From Channallabes apus (lineage: Eukaryota; Chordata; Actinopteri; Siluriformes; Clariidae), in the NCBI GenBank assembly GCA_030522415.1, contig CM060107.1, positions 54,027,104-54,091,103 of the forward strand: a stretch of 64,000 nt of DNA, in the 5' to 3' direction. Positions 56,883 to 64,000 of the stretch are shown piece after piece (the stretch's first letter is position 1; every line of letters begins with the position of its first letter). The notes under the pieces were generated by a model, which saw nothing but the letters and a program-made list of their open reading frames with translations, did not search any database and was not told the DNA's origin. Made by a program: the position numbers and the translations under genes.

Positions 56883-57433
56883 TTATTCTGGATCACACAA
56901 TCTCACAGTAGAGTCACATGGCGAGTAGAGCCTAAGCAACCTATAGAACCCAAACCCAGCGTACAGAGGCTGAGTGAATGTGGTGTGAACTCTGTGGAGG
57001 AGCTTCATCGTGTCAGAGACGCTGTAGAAGGACAGAGTTCCTGCACTGTGATCCACATACACTCCTATTCTGGAGGATGATGGAGCTCTGAGATCAGTCT
57101 CAATGTTGTTGTGACAGAAACAGAGAGAAGAAGAAGAACGACACCACAGACTCCAGGACTGATTGTTGTGTCCAAACCCAGACTCATCACCCCGTCCATT
57201 CCTGCTGATGTCTTTATATGAGACTGATATGGACACACCACCGCTCCACTCCACCTCCCAGTAACAGCGTCCACACACACTCTCCTTACACAACACCTGA
57301 CACCAGTAATCAAATCTCTCTGGATGATCAGAGTACTGCTGCTCTCTCCTACTGTCTCTCACCGCTCGGTTCTTCTCAGACAGAATGAGGTTACGATGTG
57401 TCGTGTTGGGATCCAGAGTCAGATAACAGAAAT
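56883..57433 (-). CDS. Gene D exon 5, PRY-SPRY (B30.2) domain, 24 bp longer
   Basis: The acceptor ttttattttag|ATTTCTG is conserved. Motifs are 'LDPNTTH', '[11 protein letters not shown]' and '[14 protein letters not shown]'. It is 551 bp against 527 in B and C; the extra residues sit near the C-terminus ('GFYRLLRLYSPCDSTVRL'). The stop TAA lies in GAATAAAA. No frameshift is seen. Confidence 0.85.
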
Positions 57434-57669
57434 CTAAAATAAAAGAGAAAAACAAACTGAACAATGTGAACATGTTGGGTTTAATTTACAGAATACTGTA
57501 TATTCATGTGAAGAGTGAGACAGCTGTCTGTGTGAGCTGATATCTGAGGGAGAAATGTCTCAATGTTCATTCAGATTTTAATCTAAAGAAATGAAAAGAT
57601 GAAAAGATGTTATTTATTCCATTGTGTCAGTATTTAGTGTTTTCTATTCTGTTAATGGAAGATATAGTA

Positions 57670-59228
57670 CAAACCGGATTCCAAAAAAGTTGGGACACTA
57701 AACAAATTGTGAATAAAAACTGAATGCAATGATGTGGAGATGGCAAATGTCAATATTTTATTCAGAATAGAACATAAATCACGGCACAAACGTTTAAACT
57801 GAGAAAATGTATCATTTTAAGGGAAAAATATGGTGAATCAAAATGTCATGATGTCAACAAATCCCAAAAAAGTTGGGACAAGGCCATTTTCACCACTGTG
57901 TGGCATCTCCCCTTCTTCTTACAACACTCAACAGACGTCTGGGGACCGAGGAGACCAGTTTCATCTTTTTTTAGAAATAGGAATGCTCTCCCATTCTTCT
58001 CCCATTCTTTGTCGCACCGTCCTCTTTATGATGCGCCAAATGTTCTCTATAGGGGAAAGATCTGGACTGCAGACTGGCCATTTCAGTACCCGGATCCTTC
58101 TCCTACGCAGCCATGATGTTGTGATTGATGCAGAATGTGGTCTGGCATTATCTTGTTGAAAAATGCAGGGTCTTCCCTGAAAGAGATGACTAGATGTTGT
58201 TCTAGAAGCTGAATATCCTTTTCTGCATTGATGGTACCTTTCCAGACATGCAAGCTGCCCATGCCACACGCACTCATGCAACCCCATACCATCAGAGATG
58301 CAGGCTTCTGAACTGAGCGTTGATAACAACTTAGGTTGTCCTTGTCCTCTTTGGTCCGGATGACATGGCGTCCCACATTTCCAACAAGAACTTCGAATCG
58401 TGACTCGTCTGACCACAGAACAGTCTTACATTTTGCCACACTCCATTTTAAATGATCCCTGGCCCAATGAAAACGCCTGTGCTTGTGGATCTTGCTTAGA
58501 AATGGCTTCTTCTTTGCACTGTAGAGTTTCAGCTGGCGACGGCGGATGGCACGGTGGATTGTGTTCACTGACGATGGTTTCTGGAAGTATTCCTGAGCCC
58601 ATTCTGTGATTTCCTTTACAGTAGCATTCCTGTTTGTGGTGCAGTGTCGTTTAAGGGCCCGCAGATCACGGGCATCCAGTATGGTTTTACGCCCTTGACC
58701 CTTACGCACAGAGATTGTTCCAGATTCTCTGAATCTTCGGATGATATTATGCACAGTTGATGATGATAACTGCAAAGTCTTTGCAATTTTTCGCTGGGTA
58801 ACACCTTTCTGATATTGCTCCACTATCTTTCTGCGCAACATTGTGGGAATTGGTGATCCTCTACCCATCTTGGCTTCTGAGAGACACTGCCACTCTGAGA
58901 AGCTCTTTTTATACCCAATCATGTTGCCAATTAACCTAATTACTGTTAATTGGTCTTCCAGCTCTTCGTTATGCTCAAATTTACTTTTTCCAGCCTCTTA
59001 TTGCTACTTGTCCCAACTTTTTTGTCCCAACTTTTTTTGTTGACACCGTGAAATTTGGAATCAACATATTTTGTCCTTTAAAATGATACATTTTCTCGGA
59101 CTAAACTTTTGATCTGTCATCTATGTTCTATTCTGAATAAAATACTGACATTTGCCATCTCCACATCATTGCATTCAGTTTTTATTCACAATTTGTTTAG
59201 TGTCCCAACTTTTTTGGAATCCGGTTTG
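57670..59228 (-). mobile_element. Tc1/mariner element (family 4), well preserved, gene D intron 4
   Basis: Long inverted ends ('caaaccggattccaaaaaagttgggacac' and its complement) extend over 100 bp at each side. TA is duplicated at 57668-57669 and 59229-59230. Gene B at 13721-13735 shows the exact empty site (gatatagtagtttatt). The transposase is on the minus strand and carries one visible frameshift. Confidence 0.95.
57961..58868 (-). pseudogene. Tc1 family 4 transposase, single frameshift
   Basis: Start chosen at the Met of 'MGRGSPIPTMLRRKIVEQY', 18 codons inside the longest frame, as is usual for this family. The helix-turn-helix region is 'GVTQRKIAKTLQLSSSTV' and 'NTIHRAIRRRQLKLY'. The first Asp is in 'LWSDESRFEV'. 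Near 58170 the frame shifts; in the new frame 'FQQDNARPHSA' gives the second Asp and 'CSPDLSPIENIWRIIKR' the Glu. All DDE residues survive, so only one indel appears to separate this copy from an open frame. Confidence 0.88.
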
Positions 59229-59230
59229 TA

Positions 59231-59231
59231 G

Positions 59232-59267
<36 letters not shown>

Positions 59268-59373
59268 GAGAAATGTCTCCATGTTAATTTAAATCATTTC
59301 AATCTTACTTTTTAGCATTTAGTATTTTCTAAACTGCTTTGGGAGGATATAATACTTAATGAAATAAGTCTCA

Positions 59374-59412
<39 letters not shown>

Positions 59413-59505
59413 GTGTGTATTATATATTTTATGTTTTTTTGTGTAATATACATTTCAGGAAATCTTCTCTGCTCTCTCTCTCTATCACTCATTCTCTGTC
59501 TCTCA

Positions 59506-59546
<41 letters not shown>

Positions 59547-59648
59547 ATAAAAATTTACATTTTAAAATCACACAACATTCCTGCAAATTACTCTTCTAAT
59601 CTAAGCTGCTTTTAAAGAAAACGGTACTCTATAGACCTAATAAACCTG

Positions 59649-59679
<31 letters not shown>

Positions 59680-59961
59680 ACATTTCAGAAACTCTTCTCT
59701 GCTCTGCGGCTCTGGCGGTGAAAAGATCTGAACTTCTGCAGCTGTGGAGAGAAAAATGGAAATGAAGACAAAAAGCCTCATCAGGTTGTAAAAGATGGAA
59801 ACAGTTTAAAGTGATACAGTCAGTTTATTCATTTTAAATCAGTATTTTAGTTCAAACTGTCTGCAGGAAGGTCAGCAGGAGCATTGCTAAGAAATAAGAC
59901 TTGACAGAGCGAGTAAAGACGTCCATCATTGTGTTTCTCCAGCAGGAACAGCTCCTCTTAC
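59231..59961. repeat. Gene D intron 4 with duplicated microsatellite block
   Basis: (ATT)n tracts at 59231-59265 and 59376-59413, (CA)n at 59506-59540 and (TG)n at 59648-59679. The '(TTA)n ... aaatcttctctgctctg ... (GT)n' block appears twice here and once in B and C, so D carries an internal tandem duplication. 'cagaaactcttctctgctctg' near 59686 resumes unit sequence. Confidence 0.75.
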
Positions 59962-60133
59962 CATGTGGAGGGATTTTGTTGAATTCCTCCTCAGAGAATT
60001 CCTCGAGTCTCTTCTTCTGATCTGAGAGAGAATCCTTCACTCCATCAAATGAGAGATGTTGATGGACACTGATGCTGGATGTCTCAAATGAAGGTCTTTG
60101 AAATGGAGGACACTGACGTCCAGAAGCTAAAGC
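59962..60133 (-). CDS. Gene D exon 4, linker helix
   Basis: A 172-bp exon with acceptor ttctgtag|GCTTTAGC and donor CCACATG|GTAAGA. It encodes 'SISVHQHLSFDGVKD' and 'QKKRLEEFSEEEFNKIPPH'. Changes such as Cys to Ser in the 'EEFCEEEF' block are unique to D. Confidence 0.8.
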
Positions 60134-60262
60134 CTACAGAAAGCAGATTAAATGTAAAACACACTTGTGACATCAGAGGATATTCACTGTTCCTTTAACA
60201 GGAGGTGTTTTAGAGAGTGTGTGAGGAACAGCTGTGTGTGTAGATCAGACAGTGAGTGTTAC

Positions 60263-60300
60263 CTGGAGGAACTGGATGTGATCGTGTGTGTCTGAAAGCT
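60263..60300 (-). pseudogene. Gene D exon 3 remnant (3' 38 bp only)
   Basis: The donor end 'FLQ|GTAACACTC' and codons for 'HIQFLQ' remain. The remaining 196 bp of the 234-bp exon are gone. The join at about 60301 runs straight into 'gttagttcgggcaaaatgtcg', which matches 40124-40145 in gene C's intron 1. Confidence 0.85.
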
Positions 60301-60378
60301 GTTAGTTCGGGCAAAATGTCGAACCATAAGAAGCTGACAGTCCGATTTAGGTATAGGTGCCATGGGCAGCCACACAGG

Positions 60379-60675
60379 ACAATAAAATTTTATTTGTATA
60401 GCGCTTTTAACAATTGTCATTGTAGCAAAGCAGCTTTACACAATCAAAAGAATCATTTAAGTTTGTATGGAATGTGAATGTGTATGAATCAAAATGGTAA
60501 GATAGTCCCTGATGAACAAGCCGAGGGCGACAGTGGGAAGGAAAAACTCCCTGAGATGGTAATAGGAAGAAACCTTGAGAGGAACCAGACTCAACAGGGA
60601 ACCCATCCTCATCTGGGTGAAACAGATAGCAGGAAATGATCTGCATTCGTTAGGTGGCAGCCGGTTCATCATAAC
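60379..60675 (-). mobile_element. CR1/L2-group LINE 3' end, gene D
   Basis: Read on the minus strand it ends '...aaagcagctt/gaagctgctttg-like... aaaagcgctatacaaataaaattttatt'. It also has 'aaggtttcttcctattaccatctcagggagtttttccttcc', the same 3' UTR as the L2 copies at 12550 and 35040. It is absent from the matching place in gene C (40200), so it is specific to D. Confidence 0.8.
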
Positions 60676-61696
60676 CGAACAGCATGTTGGTGAATCCAGC
60701 ACAATGCACACGTGAAACAATAATAAATAAATTGTAGTGATGGTGACATTTGTGTGATCAGTTTACTGTTCCTTCAATGCAGGTTGATTGAATGGTTGGT
60801 GCCCTGATTCTAGTTTGTGAGGCAGGTTACTGCCCAAGAAGATCTCTCACTGAGTGTACGAGACGGGGAGGGGAGGAGAGGTGGACACTACCTCAGGTCT
60901 CACCACTGGAAGTCTGAGTACAGGGAAGTGCAGGATCACTCAGTCACTGAGTAAACCACAGTTCATTCATAATACTGTCTACATACACTATAGAACATCA
61001 CACACATGGTGGATTTAGTTAATTTTGATATAGTTTGTGTAAAATCATTAAAAAATAACATAAAACCAGTCTACACACTCCTATGATGAAATGGTTTGTC
61101 CTGAAATTAGCCAGATGAAGAAAAAAAAATGAGGCGGCACGGTGGTGCTGGATTCTTATAGTTTGTGTAAAATTATTTAAAATAATATAAATCCAGGATT
61201 GGCTCCCTGTCCCGGGCTAGGCTCCAGGCCCCCCGTGACCCTGAATACAGGATAAAGCGATATAGAAGATGAGTGAGTAACAATATAAAACCAGTCTACA
61301 CATTCCTATGAATCCTCAAATTAGCCAGATAACGAAAAATCCATGCCAGATGCCCAGTTTATAAATGTATGTATGTAATAAAGTGTTTCATGCCACGGTA
61401 AAAGTGAGTATAACACCTATGTGGGTTAACATGTCGTGCTGTGTTGTTAGTTTACATTACAAACACAAACACTGGTTAACATAGAACAAATGATTTTACA
61501 GTTTCACACTATAATGTCTGTAGCCTGATGCAGAACCATAACAACATAACGTTTAGTTAACTTTCACTGAGGCGTCACCATAAAGGTTTTCTGTGATTGT
61601 ATTGAGGTCCAGCACTGTATCAGGGGAACTTCCAGTGATAACTTCAAATACATTATGCTGTAATTCTGGCTCTTTTGTGATACAGTATATTAAGTC
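60676..61696. other. Gene D intron sequence with a degraded SINE
   Basis: It matches gene C 40210-40530 in part ('gtgagtataacacctatgtgggttaacatgtcgtgctg'). 61133-61275 is a SINE family 1 relic ('gaggcggcacggtggtgctgg' head and 'ggctaggctccaggccccccgtgaccctgaatacagg' tail) with its middle deleted. No exon is seen. Confidence 0.6.
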
Positions 61697-62484
61697 ACAA
61701 GCAACAGGGATAATTTCATTTGGAAATCGAGGTCCCAGAATCTGGAGGAAGAGAGGAAAGGGACAGAATCCAAGTTGCTTGAGGTTCAGTATAAACTTTG
61801 CACAGTCAGTGGTGGTTTGAGGAGTGATGTCATCTGCTGGTGTCGGTCCACTGTGTTTTATCAGCTCCAACGTCAGCACAGCCGTCTACCAGGAAGTTCT
61901 AGAGCACTTCATGCTTCCCTCTGCAGACCAGCTTTATGGAGAAGCTGATTTCATTTAGCAGCAGGACTTGGCACAGTGCCAAAAGTACTAATATCTGGTT
62001 TAAGGACCATGGTGTACCTGTGTTTGATTAGCCCGATCAACTCTATAGAGAATCAAGGGACTATTATAAAAATGAACGTGACCCAACAATGCAAACGAAC
62101 TAAATGCTTTCAGAGTAACCTGGGCTTCCATACAGTAACACCTCAGCAGTGCCACATACTGATCACCTTCATGCCACGCCTCATTACTGCAGTAATTCAT
62201 GTACTGAGTACTGTACATGTTCATACTGTTCAGTGCTCCAACATTTCTGTGTTTAAAATCTTTTCTTTTTTTTCATTGATCATAAGTAATATTCTAATTT
62301 TCTAATGTACAGAGTTTTTGGTTTTCATTAGCTGTAAGCCGTAATCATTAAAATTAAAAGAAACAAACATTTGAAATATATCAGTCTGTGTGTAATCAAT
62401 TTTTTTAATATATGAGTTTCACTTTTAAAACTGAATTACTGAAATAAATCACCTTTTTGCTGATATTCTAATTTACTGAGATGT
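61697..62484 (+). mobile_element. Tc1/mariner element (family 1, copy 3), left end missing
   Basis: It begins at 'cacaagcaacagggataatttcatttgg' with no left terminal repeat and runs to 'attctaatttactgagatg'. Transposase pieces match copies 1 and 2 ('[14 protein letters not shown]', '[18 protein letters not shown]'). It lies at the same intron position as those copies. Preceding sequence 61500-61696 continues directly from intron sequence seen at 40380-40530 in gene C, showing a deletion between. Confidence 0.85.
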
Positions 62485-62666
62485 GTGTTTGTGAATTCAT
62501 GTATATCACAAACATTATCTAGCCAAAAAGTCACACATTCTACTATTTCATATTTTATATATTAATAGTAATATCACTTTTATGAGTAACTAACAACACT
62601 GTGCACATGTTACTAGATATAAACTATAATTAAGAACCTCATCCTGGAAATCTTTCTCATTCTCAC

Positions 62667-63272
62667 CTGTTTCTCAGCTCTTTCTGCTGCGGCTGTGACG
62701 GTGTCGTGTCCTCTGTGATTATCCATCGTACACAAATAACAGATGCAGGTTTGATCAGTACGACAGTAGATCTCAATCAGCTTGTTATGTTCAGAGCAGA
62801 TCTTCTCTTGGAGTTTTGCTGAAGCTTCAATTACTGTGTGTTTTTTCAAAGCAGGAACTTCATAATGAGGTTTCCGATGAGTTTCACAAAATGAAGCTAA
62901 ACACGTCAGACAGGACTTGACAGCTTTGTGTTTTCTCCCGGTGCAGAAATCACACTCCACGTCTCCAGGTCCAGTGTAACAGTGAGCAGGAGAAGCAGCT
63001 TGGACTTCAGACTTCTTCTTCTTCAGTTTCTCCACCACTTCAGCCAGCATGTTGTTTCTGCGTAGAACAGGCCTTGGAGTGAAAGTGTCTCTGCACTGAG
63101 GACAGCTGTAGACGCCCTTCTGATCCTCCTGATCCCAGCGGCCATTAATACACACCTTACAGAAACTGTGACCACAGGGGAGAGTCACCGGATCCTTCAG
63201 GAGATCCAGACACACTGGACAGATGAACTGATCCACTGAAAACTGATCTACTGAAATACTGGCCTCAGCCAT
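62667..63272 (-). CDS. Gene D exon 1, RING and B-boxes (202 codons)
   Basis: All RING ligands and both B-box motifs are present ('[10 protein letters not shown]', 'CGHSFCKVC', '[15 protein letters not shown]', '[12 protein letters not shown]', 'HRGH'). It is one Lys longer than A and C ('[10 protein letters not shown]'). The donor is ACAG|GTGAGAATG. It remains open although the downstream coiled-coil exons are lost. Confidence 0.9.
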
Positions 63273-63288
63273 TTTCCCGCACTAACAC

Positions 63289-63326
<38 letters not shown>

Positions 63327-63420
63327 TGAGTTTCGTTTTTTTCTTTGACAAGAACTTCCTGGTTCTCTGTGTGTGTGTGTGAGAGAGAGTGTGAGAGGAG
63401 GAGCTAAAATAGAGAGTGGT
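63273..63420 (-). promoter_or_regulatory. Leader of gene D with best ISRE-like motif
   Basis: The minus strand contains AAAAAAACGAAACTC at 63328-63342, close to the ISRE consensus GAAANNGAAACT with one mismatch in the first position. The Ets-like acttcctgg is at 63353-63361. A (GA)n tract at 63290-63324 lies between them and the ATG. The corresponding sites in A, B and C are weaker. Confidence 0.4.
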
Positions 63421-64000
63421 TATGAATGCTCCTCTGTTAAACTGTTTCATCACACTTTAGTCCATGGAAATGTAGAGATGTAATTTTTTTCCCGTATCTA
63501 CAAACAGATGAAGTCATTATTTGGCCTTGATAATAAATACATTTAAAACTTTTATTTATGTTTATTTTTATATTCATACTTTTCTATTATTTACTACTTT
63601 ATGTAATGTAAATGCTTCAATGTGGTGTGTATGTGAAACCCATAAAATAATGTATAGTGCACAAAATGCTTTGGTCAAATGTATTTAATTTTTTAAAAAA
63701 GAGAGAAAAAAATACTTACAGTATAGTCTTTGAAACATTTTCAAATGCTTGTTTCACATTCACATAATATTAACATTATTAAAATAATGTTAAAATATAA
63801 TTAATTCTGTTAAGAATGTAAATAGTGATTAATAACTGTATTATTATTATGACTATATTTATTGTCTGTCACTGTTTAACTGTAGTGAAGCACTTTGAGC
63901 TCCATATTCTGTCTGAATAGAGTTATTCTAATGATTGTAGGTAAATAGACAGAGACAGATTGAGTCAGTAGTTTATCAGTACTGTGTTTAATGTGACGCA
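63421..64000. other. Upstream region of gene D, unit sequence to window end
   Basis: It matches 18790-19420 (gene B) and 45480-45940 (gene C) closely, including 'gtagtgaagcactttgagctcc'. No ORF is present. The next unit, if any, would lie beyond 64000. Confidence 0.7.

Larger units (their letters stand above)
56883..63272 (-). pseudogene. finTRIM gene D, coiled coil deleted, probable pseudogene
   Basis: Retained parts are exon 1 (62667-63272), the last 38 bp or so of exon 3 (60263-60300), exon 4 (59962-60133) and the B30.2 exon (56883-57433). The 96-bp exon 2 is absent, and exon 3 is cut at about 60301, where the sequence jumps to intron-1 material matching 40130 in gene C. A transcript could in principle splice exon 1 to exon 4 (both phase 0), giving a RING/B-box-B30.2 protein without a dimerisation helix. 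The B30.2 reading frame is still open, so recent loss or a rewired protein are both possible. Confidence 0.75.

Overview
This is vertebrate nuclear DNA, almost certainly from a teleost fish. Coding exons are split by GT-AG introns. The host gene family is finTRIM (ftr), a fish-expanded TRIM family. The repeats are typical of fish: several Tc1/mariner families, RTE and CR1/L2-group LINEs, a BEL/Pao element, tRNA-derived SINEs and long (CA)n and (TTA)n tracts. The L2 3' tails and SINEs look catfish- or otophysan-like, but I hold that assignment loosely. No bacterial features, CRISPR arrays or genuine RNA genes were seen.

The host content is one tandem array of four finTRIM paralogs, all on the minus strand, so each reads from high to low coordinates. 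Gene A (exon 1 at 1497-2099) leaves the window at its left edge. Gene B (12971-18680) and gene C (25846-43063) are complete and open: five coding exons of 600/603, 96, 234, 172 and 527 bp, encoding RING, B-boxes, coiled coil and PRY-SPRY (B30.2), 542 and 543 aa. Gene D (56883-63272) keeps exon 1, exon 4 and the B30.2 exon, but has lost the 96-bp exon and most of the 234-bp exon, so it is probably a pseudogene. Intron positions, flanking sequence and microsatellites match between units. A Tc1 copy sits at the same place in the exon-1 intron of A, C and D but not B, which suggests the order of duplication.

Almost everything else is transposable elements, often nested. 2.8-12.8 kb: an L2 LINE split by a BEL/Pao element with recognisable LTRs and a 5-bp duplication. 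14-17.6 kb: an RTE fragment and a solo LTR in gene B introns. 20.7-25.3 kb: a SINE and an L2/RTE composite between B and C. 27.7-38.1 kb: a roughly 10.4-kb nest in one intron of gene C (RTE, then L2, then an unusual palindromic element 'X', then Tc1, then SINE, plus another L2 carrying an 8-bp-TSD hAT MITE). 38.3-42.3 kb: two Tc1 families. 43.2-45.5 kb: a LINE just upstream of gene C's start codon. 45.5-52.2 kb: intergenic DNA with a CpG-rich island, a second inverted copy of X and a TIR element. 52.2-56.5 kb: two related solo LTRs, one carrying a near-full-length RTE with a 16-bp target duplication. 57.7-59.2 kb: a well-preserved Tc1 in an intron of gene D.

The TRIM proteins should be cytosolic E3 ubiquitin ligases in which RING recruits E2, the coiled coil dimerises and B30.2 binds the target. 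The finTRIM family is linked to antiviral defence. The most second-look-worthy items are the variable B30.2 loops, the stop codon embedded in AATAAA in all three 3' ends, the gutted gene D, and element X. X has a 100-bp-armed palindrome, terminal inverted repeats, a small conserved open segment ending in a splice-donor-like site, and two copies in opposite orientation flanking half of gene C.
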